The notes beneath the pieces were generated by a model that worked only from the letters and a program-made list of their open reading frames with translations, was not told the DNA's origin and searched no databases. Shown piece after piece: positions 17,779 to 27,050 of a DNA stretch of 27,075 nucleotides. Positions within the stretch are counted from its first letter, which is position 1. Each line of letters opens with the position of its first letter. The translations under genes and the position numbers were made by a program. This DNA comes from Vairimorpha ceranae (lineage: Eukaryota > Microsporidia > Nosematidae), in NCBI RefSeq assembly GCF_000988165.1, contig NW_020169353.1, positions 1 through 27,075 on the forward strand, written 5' to 3'.

Positions 17779-18400
17779 GCTTTACAACACAGCTTTAAAT
17801 TTTTTAAAACGAAAATTGAGATTTTTAATTAAAAATATTCATTTTAAGTTTTTTTTACATTTTTTGAATGTGTTTTAATTTAAAAAAACAAGTTTTTTCA
17901 AATTTTAATAAAAATTGATATTAATGATCTATCATTAATAATGCTAAAAAAAATATAAGAAAAGAAAAACTTACTAGTAATAAAGAATTTTAATATCATT
18001 TCGCTAATATTAAAAATTCGACTTCTGAACGAGATGAAAAGTTTTTATAATATTGTTGTTCATAGCTAAATTACTTTTTCTTATGTTCATTATTATTTTC
18101 AAAAAGCAGAATAAAACAATGAAAAATGTGGTACAGAATACTACAACACACTTTAAATAAGCCAATTTAAGGCTTATTTTATCTTATTTTAGTTTGATAG
18201 ACTTCTTTTTATTTTTTATCAAAAATATAAATTTCAAAAAGAAGGGTAGAAGAATTTCGAAAAAAAAGTTAGTAGTAAGTTTGACAGTAATAGACATGAT
18301 TCTAGGAACTTTAAAGGAATAAAAAAACAATAAAAGATTTGAATAAGTTGTATTTACCACATTTTTTTCTCTTTTGTATTTTTTTCTGCATTGTGGGAAA
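17779..18400. other. AT-rich spacer
   Basis: No plausible gene, RNA or repeat is seen. Short imperfect inverted repeats (for example around 18160-18190) are at the level expected in such AT-rich DNA. Confidence 0.5.
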
Positions 18401-18429
18401 AATACAAAAAATATCCGCCAAATCCATTA

Positions 18430-18760
18430 AAATAATTTTTATTCAAGGGCAGTTTTATCTATTCCTATGAAACTTCGTTTCAATCTTACTAATCGCTTTA
18501 AAACTCTATAGAGATTACATTAAGTGCATACCATTTCCAAAACTAAAATGTAATATTACTGTAAAATGCTTTTTAACTTTTTAGCGTTTATCTTTATAAT
18601 TACCTTCCTGTAATCTTGGAATGTCATATTAGGAGGTATAAAAAAATTTATAAATTTTAACAAAAGACGTTTTTTCCCACAGCTGATCCAAAAGTTTAGC
18701 TGAATATTATTTAAAATATGGTAAACGTCCCTTCAGTACAGAACAACAGATAACAGGGGT
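18430..18760 (-). pseudogene. Possible coding relic, family unknown
   Basis: The minus strand reads protein-like between stops: DVYHILNNIQLNFWISCGKK, then FINFFIPPNMTFQDYRKVI, and after a frame change SFIGIDKTALE. The composition is above background for the desert. No domain is recognised. Multiple stops and frame changes mean it could not be expressed as one protein. Confidence 0.25.
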
Positions 18761-19284
18761 TTACAAATTAAAATAACCCAATGCTACTTTATGGACAATT
18801 TTAATAACTTATATTAAACCGACGTAAATAAAAAGAGAAAAGTGTCTAGCTCTTTAAAATTTTTTAAAAATATTTTAAGACGTGGCTATTTGATCTGGTA
18901 CGTAAGATTTAAATTTTTTGGTTATTTTCTGTTTTATTTCTATCACATTGCTTAATTTTATACACAGTATTTAATATAAATATTTTTTTTAGCCTACTAA
19001 ATTTTTTCATGAACAGCATTTTAAATTAGCAAGCAAGAAAAACTATAAGCACTTTGTCATAGCATTCTGCTAAGACATTGATTTCGAAGCTTACATCTTA
19101 ATTGTCAAAACTTACCACAATAGGGATCAAAAATTAATAATAAAAATAAATATTTTAAAGAAGATAAAGAGAAAAATTAGAATAATAGAATAACGGGTAT
19201 AGAAAAGAGTTTACACTGTGCAATGAGAGTAAATTGTAGTGATTGGAATAGCTACAATAATAAAAATAAAATTTTATCTACAAT
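18761..19284. other. AT-rich spacer
   Basis: About 520 bases with no recognisable gene, RNA or repeat. Confidence 0.5.
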
Positions 19285-19515
19285 TTAAAAGTATTTTAAA
19301 TACAGGTCTATCCCCTTAAGCATAGCTCGTTTATTTTGCAATACATGATATAAAAACTTAATAAAATTATTTTTTTTGCTATCATTTGCATTATAAAATA
19401 TTCTTGTGTTCAGGTTTTTATTGCCAATTATGCTACATAAAATAATAATCAAAGCTGAAACAGTAATTACGATAACAGAGATAAATTTATTTGGTGTTTT
19501 AAATAACCATATCAT
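19285..19515 (-). CDS. Small membrane-anchored ORF, 76 aa, doubtful
   Basis: An ATG frame with a basic/aromatic start (MIWLFKTPNKF), a clear hydrophobic segment at about residues 12-31 (ISVIVITVSALIIILCSIIG) and a polar Asn/Lys-rich tail. No C or G run precedes the ATG. As with 6964-7158, it could be a small membrane protein, a signal-anchor gene fragment or chance in AT-rich DNA. It stands alone in the gene desert. Confidence 0.3.
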   Translation of the reverse strand: MIWLFKTPNKFISVIVITVSALIIILCSIIGNKNLNTRIFYNANDSKKNNFIKFLYHVLQNKRAMLKGIDLYLKYF

Positions 19516-21400
19516 ATTTTTTTGCTAGAAATCATGATATAATATTTAATTGATAAAATACAGAACCTTAAACATTTTTGATTTTTGACAAAAAAATTTA
19601 AGATAAAATCACAACATTAAATTTAAATGCTGATGATTTAAAAGAGATGGAACTAGAAAAATACTATTACAAAAAGCTTATAATTTTTATAAATAATTAA
19701 ACATTAAAAAATTACTGCTGCCAAACTATCTTCGACAATTTCATACCAAACAAAATAATAATAATAATATTAAAAAAAGTCAATCTGGTAAAAATAGGTT
19801 TTTTAATTAAAAGATTACGACTCCAAGCTTTAAAAAGATCTTTTATTGCAAAAGTATTAAAAAATGAATAAAAGACCTCGTAAAAATATTATAAAATCTT
19901 AGACGAATGTTTAAAGCAAAAAGTGTATTGATAAAATTATTTTATATCTTTTTAAAAAGTAATGGTTTATAGTAAAACGCCTTATAGAAATTACAAAATT
20001 TTTATGACAAAGGTCTGTGACCAGATTGAACCAGCTGAATTATTTTACAAAATTAAATTGATGCAAGCAACTTGATATAAAAATATCATAGAATTTTATT
20101 AAGTGTATAAAGAATATGCCTAATTTAAATTTTTTGTATAGTTACAAAGCGCTTTAATCAAAACTTTTTATCTATAATTATTCAAATTAAAAATTTTTTA
20201 CTAAAATATTAAAAAGATTAAAATGTTATAATAAAAATTATTTAATAGATTAAAAAAAGTAAAACAGAAATGAGTAGAAAGGATATAATTTTTATAATAT
20301 TAATGTGTAAAATTATACCCTTTGCAGGCTCAACAGTGTGAAACAGCCAATCTTAAAAGCCAATGCTCATATGTTAGATAAATTAAAAAAATTAATTTGC
20401 CATATTTTTAAATTAACACAAAATATAAATTTAATAAATTTTTAAAAATATGATAATAGATTTTAAATGTAATAAAAATGATATCAACAAAACAAACTAG
20501 AGATAGGGTGATTTTTGTAAACAATATAAAAATATTAACAATTTTTTTTAGAAATTTATTTGAGTATATATTTCTTGAGTTTCTCTTCTTTATAAGTAAG
20601 GTGCCTCCTCGTCAGCATCTTTCTTTCGTGTATTTGATTTTTAGCTTTAGACTTTTATCTTAAAAGGGTAGAAAATCACGTCTCAAATTAACTGTCAATC
20701 TCTCGAAAATATTAGAAGCACTCTGTATTGCACATACGCTTCAAAATACTATTCAATTTTAAATCTTTACTATAGGCTTTGTAGTATTTAGTTATCATCT
20801 TTTTCTTCAAGTCATTATATACGGTTTATCTTTGTCTTATGCTTGTACATCGATGGTGAAGTGGTTAACTAGTAAATCTTTTTTACAATTACAAAATTTA
20901 AAATAAAAATATTAAAGCCTTAAAATTTTTTGTAGATGTCAAAATACTCATATAAATTAAAAAATGCTTTAATGATCTTATGTAAAAATTATTGATTATT
21001 TTAAAGTTGTACATTTTAAAACTTAATAAAAGAAGATTAATAATTACACTAATTTTCTTAATACAAAGCATTTTATAAATTAAATAGGTATAATGTTTAT
21101 ATACAGAAATGTATACCTTTAATGATAGAAACAATGTTTTTATCAATAATTAATGTATACTAAATTTGTAATGTTGTAATACGCAATGCTACTAATTAAT
21201 TTACTTTTTTGTTTATAAATAAACAAACTTTAATTAAATTCGGAAAAGGTAAATATATATATCGAGGTTGTATTAAGCATAGAATTATTAATTTAAAAGT
21301 CAAATGTCAAAAAAGCAATTTAAGAACAATTCGTTTGTCATTTAAATTAAATGAAAAAAATATTTTTCTTAAAGTTTTAAATAAAAAAATTTAACCCATA
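19516..21400. other. Gene desert with weak coding relics
   Basis: Mostly A/T runs. Around 20580-20870 the G+C content rises and the minus strand reads as broken protein-like text (KKMITKYYKAYSKDLKLNSI, then LKRMCNTECF, a stop, then RERLTVNLR), suggesting another dead gene. The open frames at 20478-20663 and 20898-21146 look like chance, and the one at 21209-21394 lacks an ATG. Confidence 0.35.
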
Positions 21401-21434
21401 AGGCATAAATAACAACAATTGTGAAATTCGAGAT

Positions 21435-21480
21435 AAAGGTTTTTTATAGATGTAAATAAAACAATCTATAAAAATCCTTT
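21435..21480 (+). other. Hairpin 1: 17-bp stem, 12-nt loop
   Basis: AAAGGTTTTTTATAGAT (21435-21451) pairs with ATCTATAAAAATCCTTT (21464-21480) with one mismatch. Confidence 0.7.
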
Positions 21481-21481
21481 A

Positions 21482-21515
21482 GAGTAGAACCTATCATATT
21501 CAGATAGTTTTACTC
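21482..21515 (+). other. Hairpin 2: imperfect 13-bp stem
   Basis: GAGTAGAACCTATC pairs with GATAGTTTTACTC around ATATTCA, with one mismatch and one bulge. It begins two bases after hairpin 1. Confidence 0.55.
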
Positions 21516-21576
21516 AATCAATTGTATGAAGATTTCGTCATTAAAACGTTCAGACTGCAAATTTTTCTATAATTTA

Positions 21577-21614
21577 TAGTGGATTATTGATATGTAGCTA
21601 CCAATAATCCACTA
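21577..21614 (+). other. Hairpin 3: perfect 13-bp stem, 12-nt loop
   Basis: TAGTGGATTATTG (21577-21589) and CAATAATCCACTA (21602-21614) are perfectly complementary. The loop contains the palindrome GTAGCTAC. Six more bases (ATAATT) can pair outside a small internal loop. Confidence 0.8.
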
Positions 21615-22987
21615 CTATAATTATAAATACAAATGTAATTGGTGTATTGCCATTATGCTCTCGACTTAGAACATCATGGACTTGTGTGTTATATTAACAT
21701 TTTCAGTGCTTTTTGGTCAAACTATTAATGTTATTGTGTATAATACAATTTCATATTAAATATCAATGACCAGCGCCTTTCTATGTCTCAAATATTCATG
21801 GGGTAAAATTTTTTTATTTATTCCTATTTAATATTTACAAACAAATAAATCAATTTAATTAATTTTATTATTTGTAAATTATATGTTAAAGAACAACTAT
21901 TTACAGTACTTAATTTCTTTATAAATTTTTGTATTTGTAGTATAAACAATAAATCATTTTATTTAAATTTTGTCATTTAAATAAACAAAATTTATTTACA
22001 ATGCATTTGGCAATTAAATATATTTTTTAACGACTTGAAATTTTTGACATTTAATTTAAGTTTGGAGGTTTTAGAATTTTTGTTTGTAAAAATTAAAAAT
22101 ATATATACCTATTAAGATTTTATTAAATACAGCTTGTACAAGTTAAAAAGATAACAGCTTTGTTGTTTTTTTGGCAAGCAAACTGAATTTTTTGTTTTTT
22201 TAAATTAAAATGCTTTTAATTGAAAAAATAATTTTTCTTTTTTTGCAAAATCATATTAAGAATGTAATAATCTGAATATGCAATAAAATTATATAAGTAC
22301 ATTACAAAACTAGATATAGTACTTTTAAGCACTATAAAAAAAAGAACATTATTCTGATTATAGGAATAGAAGATATCATACGTAACTTTTATCAATTTTA
22401 TTAATAACTTCGGGAAATATATTATAAACAACAATTTTTTAGACTTTCTATCACTGCACATCTTCAAAAAAAATATTTCTTGATTTATTTTACACAAATT
22501 GTAAATTCTTAAATTTTTTTAATGCCTACTTGAAATATTAAAAGACTTAGAAGAATTTTTGACGATATACAGTAGCGGAGTTAAAAAATAAATTCTATTT
22601 TTTTTTAAATTAACCTATTTATTTTTATTTATAAATAACTACAATTTAATGCGTATATTTTTCAATACATTTTCACATTGATGAATCCTAGGTCGGAACG
22701 GTGCTTGTTTCGAATATAAAAACTGAACAGGCTAAGCTGTTTAAAAGATTGAGCTATGTTTAAAGGCACATTTATCTAATAAAATTTCTTTTTATATTTT
22801 TAACTCCTTAATAGGAACCAATGACTTCCAAGATACTGATATCAAAGTAGCGAAACTAATCATGCGCTTTGAAGTCACCAATAGACACTTCACTTTTAGC
22901 TTCTTTATTTCTATTAGTAGTTGTGTGCATGACACATATGTATTGTTAGTTTTGTTTTCAATATCCAAACAAATAGCTAAGCAGTTT
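21615..22987. other. Palindrome-rich then AT-rich spacer
   Basis: From 21640 to 21803 the sequence is less AT-biased and ends in CATGGGG, the mirror of a minus-strand CCCC-ATG start, but the frame stops after three codons. More inverted repeats occur at 21840-22000 (for example AAATTTTGT/ACAAAATTT). From 22000 to 22640 nothing is seen apart from a chance-looking minus-strand frame at 22216-22497. The 22660-22960 stretch is again less AT-biased but unassigned. Confidence 0.35.
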
Positions 22988-23004
22988 AAAAAAAATAAAT
23001 TTTA
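22988..23004 (+). repeat. Candidate left terminal inverted repeat
   Basis: Seventeen bases exactly complementary to 24134-24150, lying 28 bases beyond the transposase stop codon. Confidence 0.5.
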
Positions 23005-23032
23005 GGTGGAAAATAAAAAACAGATTTTTTTA

Positions 23033-24053
23033 TTAATAACTTGTAAAATCCCCTTTCTCACAAATTTCTGCTCCATATCTTTTTTTAGTCCTAAAATCAA
23101 CTTTAGGCACAACTCCTTAGGTATCTTATTCCATTCTTTTACTACAGCAACTTTTAATTCTTGAATACTTTTGCACCGCCTAACACTAATATTTTTCTTA
23201 AAAACATACCAAAGATTATCAACTGGATTTAGATCAGATGATTGGGACGACTATTCAATTAGTTTAATACTTTTATATCTTAAAAACTTGTTCGTAAGCT
23301 GTAGTGCGTGCTTCAGACCATTATTTTGTTGAAATAAAAAATCTTTTTAATTGAAATCTTCAGCACTTTTAAATAAATCATCGTTGAGAATTGTAATGTA
23401 TTTCAAACTATCCATTTTACCTTCAATAATAAAATATTTACAACACATTTTCTCCGAAAAACATCCCCTAACAATTATTGAACCATTACCATGCTTTATA
23501 GTAGGTTCTAATTTTTTCATATCATATTGCAAACCATCTTCCCAGTGGCAATAAATTATTCAATATGCTTAAAACAGTGATGTTTTAGATTAATCACACC
23601 ATATATAATACTTTAAAGTAGCTTTCGCCTTTGTAACACCATTCAGTTGCTAGTCTTAATCTATCTTGAATGTTTTTTCTTGATAAAAGTGGTTTACATG
23701 CTCTTTTCCTGCCTTCATAATTAAAATCAACTTGTTTTTTACAAATAGTCCTAACAGTTACTTTCTTTTTCCTGACTTTAAAATTTTTTTTGTGCCAGTT
23801 TAGTTGAGACTACCAATAGTTCCTTTTTAATTTCCTTGTCAAGATACAATAAATCATAGTCATTACATAAAGATTTTCTACATGGTACCTTAATTTGAAT
23901 AACTGTTCCTTTTTTCATATTCGTTTATTGTTCTAAAGACATGGGAAAGGTGTAAACTAAATTTTTCTGCAACTTTTTTTTGACTCTTTTCAACTTTATA
24001 TTCTGCTATAATTCTTAGCTTAAGCAAAACTTTTTTCTTTTAACATAATGGTT
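23033..24053 (-). pseudogene. Tc1/mariner transposase pseudogene
   Basis: Read on the minus strand in changing frames, the order of a Tc1 transposase is complete. An N-terminal HTH remnant (RIIAEYKVEKSQKKVAEKFS) is followed by RKSLCNDYD...DKEIKKE and KPLLSRKNIQDRLRLATEW. Next come WCD-stop-SK (family WSDESK; first catalytic Asp kept, Glu now a stop) and KHGNGSIIVRGCFS (23440-23490). Then FQQNNGLKHA follows, where the family's QDNA-type second Asp is Asn, and SQSSDLNPVDNLW has Asp in place of the usual third acidic Glu. The tail runs to GDFTSY-stop at 23033. At least six stops plus several frameshifts make it inactive. Tc1/mariner elements occur in several larger microsporidian genomes. Confidence 0.88.
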
Positions 24054-24133
24054 ATAAAATTTAAAAATTTATTGTTTTTGTGGTAATATTTTTCACATTA
24101 ATTATTTTCTTCCCTTCTTTTAAAATTTTAGTA

Positions 24134-24150
24134 TAAAATTTATTTTTTTT
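24134..24150 (-). repeat. Candidate right terminal inverted repeat
   Basis: The mirror of 22988-23004, about 80 bases outside the transposase N-terminal remnant. Confidence 0.5.
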
Positions 24151-24159
24151 CTAATCCCA

Positions 24160-24243
24160 ATGAATTATAAAAGTAACAATAAGAAACACAGCCGCGGGGC
24201 TTCTCACAAGAGACGCCACTGTAGACCCACGGGGGCAATTTAA
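24160..24243 (+). CDS. Tiny basic ORF with a CCC start signal, 27 aa, doubtful
   Basis: TAATCCCA is followed by ATG and 27 codons rich in Arg, Lys, His and Ser (MNYKSNNKKHSRGASHKRRH and onward) before TAA. The CCC placement is like that of the real genes here, but the ORF is minute and most of it lies in a GC-rich structured island that may not be protein-coding. Confidence 0.2.
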   Translation: MNYKSNNKKHSRGASHKRRHCRPTGAI

Positions 24244-24350
24244 AAAACAGAATTCAGCCAAAAGCTTTACCGCAGGCAGAGTGACGTGCATCATTGAGAG
24301 CTTCCTTAGCTCTGGTCGCTTGCCTGCCAATGTTGCCAGCGCTTTGGACG
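24181..24350 (+). ncRNA. GC-rich island with strong stem-loop, unidentified
   Basis: The most GC-rich stretch of the window. GCAGGCA-g-AGTGAC (24272-24285) pairs with GTCGCT-TGCCTGC (24315-24327) to give a 13-bp stem with one bulge and one G-T pair. Inside it AGAGC/GCTCT closes a seven-base loop (24297-24313). A second hairpin (TCTC/GAGA around ACAA, flanked by GGC/GCC) lies near 24199-24220. The minus strand is open for about 75 codons, which may be incidental. It could be a structured RNA gene or an inserted foreign fragment. I cannot match it to tRNA, 5S, SRP or RNase P RNA. Confidence 0.35.
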
Positions 24351-24789
24351 AAAATTTAAAAGTTTTATTTTTGATTTAAATTTTTTTTTAAAATAGTTCT
24401 ATTCATTTATTTAAACTCGCTGACAGTATTAAGAATTCATTTTTGTATATTTAAATGGTCTTTTTAGAAAATAAATTTAGGTTTGTTTAAGTTCTTTGTA
24501 AAAAAATAAAGTTTAATTTTTAATTCCCCCAATGTATTTGTGTTTATATTAATTATTGTCACGTACCAAAGAGCAGCCGTGCCTATAGTTATAATTCTTG
24601 CTTTACTTTAAATTAAAAATTTATAAAATTATTCATCTAAAAACATCAATATTTTTTTGCTGTAGGGCTTATATGTGTTTTTTTGTTGATATTAATTATA
24701 TGCTGGTTTTTAAAATTGAAAAAAATATAATAAAATCAAAATGCTTCTAATAGTATTGAAAATTTGTTTATCCTCTTCCGCTTATCAAT
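24351..24789. other. AT-rich spacer
   Basis: About 440 bases with no gene seen. At 24526-24533 CCCCCA precedes an ATG, but the frame stops after six codons. Confidence 0.5.
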
Positions 24790-25721
24790 ATGATATTGCC
24801 AAATAAGTTGTGTCGAATACTCAGAATGTTGTTCTTGTGACAGTCCACTTTTTTTCTTAAAAATACTTAGACCTAGACCACAGGTCTTCTAAGGATTGTG
24901 TGTGTACAGAAGGGCACAAGGGGTCAACAAAATTAATCAAATGATTTATCGTTTCATTGACATAATCCGGCACAGAGGATAAATTTAAAGTTCTAAGTGC
25001 AGCGTTATGTGCACGCAATTCATCTGTTACAATAATTTTAACAGGTATAAATTTTCAGAAATTATTTGTGTGATGGTAACCGCGTTTCTATTTTTTACAG
25101 GTAAAATAAAACATTTTTTGGATCCTTTTTCAATACCACCAATTTATCATTGTCACTTTTAAACCTTCCTCAGTTATATTTTCTTTTAAAAAAAAGACTT
25201 TCGCCAATTTTTACAACTTTTGGCACTCCGTGCTCGTCTGGCCCCCGTTCTAATTGTTTTGGCGGCCATATATTCACAAATACATTCTCTAACCAAATCA
25301 ACTATTCCACTTGCTGTTTGCAGGAATATTCAAATTCATATGCGGAATCTATGAATGATATTCCAGAAAGGTATTTATAGATAGTTTGCAAAATGGTCTT
25401 TACACAAATTTTGAATGAATCAAAAAAACTGACTGTTCTTAATGAACATGTGTGCATTGTGCATACATAACCTTTTGCAAGCCCAATTATACCCATATGT
25501 GCAGTTTTGCGCTTTATACATGGCATTCGGGACTGCCTTTAACATTCGCTCAATGTCATAGTATTAGTAAGAAGCCCTAATTTGCATAGTGTTGCGTTTA
25601 ATGTACTAGTATCTGTAAACATATTGTCAATAAAAGCTTCATTGATCGTAATAGTTAAGATATCTTCATTGCTATATGCCCTCTCAGCTTCAACAATTTC
25701 AGTTTTAGATTTTCTAGTCAT
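24790..25721 (-). pseudogene. ISXO2-like (IS1595-superfamily) transposase pseudogene
   Basis: From Met at 25721 the minus strand follows an ISXO2-type transposase of about 300 aa. The N-terminal part ends at a stop near 25539, where the family continues into its 'CPKC..M' zinc-ribbon and 'SFF' region (here HMGIIGLAKGYVCTMHTCSL, then VSFFDSF). After a frame change come a vDlvRe-like helix, VPKVVKIGESLFFKRKYN-stop-GRF (family 'V.iDEs.f.krKYnrGR'), IIVTDELRAHNAALRTLNL and FVDPLCPSVHTQSLEDLWSR. The second Asp (VTDE) and final Glu (SLEDLW) survive, but the first catalytic Asp is Gly (KIGES). Stops and frameshifts make it inactive. ISXO2-like elements are known from several microsporidia and are thought to descend from bacterial insertion sequences. 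Confidence 0.82.
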
Positions 25722-25723
25722 TA

Positions 25724-25727
25724 GGGG
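25724..25727 (-). promoter_or_regulatory. CCC-like start signal before the dead ISXO2 transposase
   Basis: The minus strand reads GTAGCCCCTAATG. The C run is placed as in the cellular genes of this window. Confidence 0.5.
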
Positions 25728-25784
25728 CTACTAATATTTTTATTCGAAAACAGCGTATAATTAACATCAACCCTTTTTTAATTT

Positions 25785-27050
25785 ATATGTATAACTAGCT
25801 TACGTTATCCCATTGAAAACGGGATTACAAACATAATGTGTGTTCTTTATTTTTAATGGATATGATGCGCCTTTGAGTATGTACTTATTTTATTATTTTT
25901 AATTACAAATTGGCTTTTTTTATTATAAATAAAAATTTGCTATAAACACCTCGTATAAGATTTATAATAACTAAACAAAATCAAAAGAAAATGCACAAAA
26001 ACACTGTTCCGTGTGTCACTACCTTTATCCTCCAAGATAATAGTTTGGTTATAAATGACTTAAATTTCTCATTTAACATTATTTATTTATTAAACTTGCT
26101 TAAATACTTTTATTCTCACTCCGAAACCTTTGTATTTCAGAGTATTGTTTTATATTTGACTATTTTACTTTTAATCTTATTATTATGTAATTCAATGTCT
26201 CCACGGCACAATGCTTAGAGAAAATATTCCTAAAATACTGCTACTCGCTCTTAATAAAAAATACAAAAAATTTTACTTATTTATTGAAAAAAAGAAGTGT
26301 TAAAAAATAATAAATATCCAGATTCAAACTTTTTATATACATTGATCCCGTTTAAAACGGAATTTAAGTTCGATGCATGCTTTCTTTTATTGAAATTGTA
26401 AATAATGTCCTTAAGCCCCGCGTATGTATTATTTTAGATTATAAAATTAAGCTCTTTTACTTAGAATTGAAATATGTAACAGCACACATTTTTAATTTAA
26501 ATAAACAAACCATAAAAATATTAAGAATATAAAGGTGTACATAATATGGTCAACTATGATAAATTGTTATTTCTTAATAATTATTTCACAGAGTTTTGTA
26601 AAAAAGAGGGGTTAAAAAATAATAAATATCCAAATTCAAACTTTTTATATATATAGACTAGCTTAAGCCATTCCGTTTAAAACGAGACTTTAAATACAAT
26701 GTATGCTTTTGATTATTTGTATCTCGCGTTAAGTTTATACATTTATGTTTAGAGTTCATAATTTGTTATTTTTATTTTGTATAAAAGCTGCTGCAACACA
26801 CCTTTGAAATTAAATTTTTGAATACAACACAAAAAAATATAGTGAATGTTCTATTCTATACGTAAAATAATCAAATAAACAACATTGCTATTGCTTTTAG
26901 AACAAAACTTTCCAAAACTTGAAAAAAGAAGGGTTAAAAAATAAATATTTTGATTTACATTTTTTATATATAGACAAGTTTAGCAGTTACCCTTCGGGCA
27001 AGGCAAAAATCTACAGTTTTATAAATTAAAATCATTTAATTAAACTTTCA
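25785..27050 (+). repeat. Degenerate tandem/dispersed repeat units of about 315 bp with hairpin heads
   Basis: Three blocks share TTAAAAAATAA..ATAT..(A)TTCAAACTTTTTATATA: 26300-26341, 26612-26657 and 26934-26972, spaced 312 and 322 bases. Each is followed at once by a head with a small C/G hairpin: CCCGTTTAAAACGG (near 26347), TCCGTTTAAAACGAG (near 26671) and ACCCTTCGGGC (near 26989). A fourth head, ACTAGCTTACG with CCCATTGAAAACGGG (25795-25823), lies upstream. GCA(A)CACA-like strings recur mid-unit (26480, 26796). The layout suggests head-to-tail copies of one element. No coding content is visible. Confidence 0.65.

Larger units (their letters stand above)
22988..24150. mobile_element. Dead Tc1/mariner-type DNA transposon
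   Basis: About 1.16 kb, a plausible size for the family. The ends carry a perfect 17-bp inverted match: 22988-23004 (AAAAAAAATAAATTTTA) and 24134-24150 (its complement). No TA target duplication is seen next to it, so the exact ends are uncertain, and an A/T-rich match of this length is weaker evidence than usual. A decayed transposase gene on the minus strand fills the interior. Confidence 0.65.

Noticed and set aside
21209..21394. 61-codon frame, basic protein
   Set aside because: It has no ATG at its start, no start signal and no recognisable family.
22216..22497. Minus-strand frame of 93 codons
   Set aside because: Composition matches AT spacer (Phe, Ile, Lys, Tyr, Asn), with no start signal and no neighbouring gene support.
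14244..22987. Functional tRNA or rRNA genes in the desert
   Set aside because: No sequence with intact A and B boxes and pairing arms, and no rRNA-like conserved string, was found by eye.
25991..26218. Plus-strand hydrophobic frame of 75 codons between repeat units
   Set aside because: No start signal; it lies inside the repeat array and resembles translated AT-rich DNA.
25785..27050. CRISPR array
   Set aside because: Units are about 315 bp, degenerate, without short spacers, and the genome is eukaryotic.
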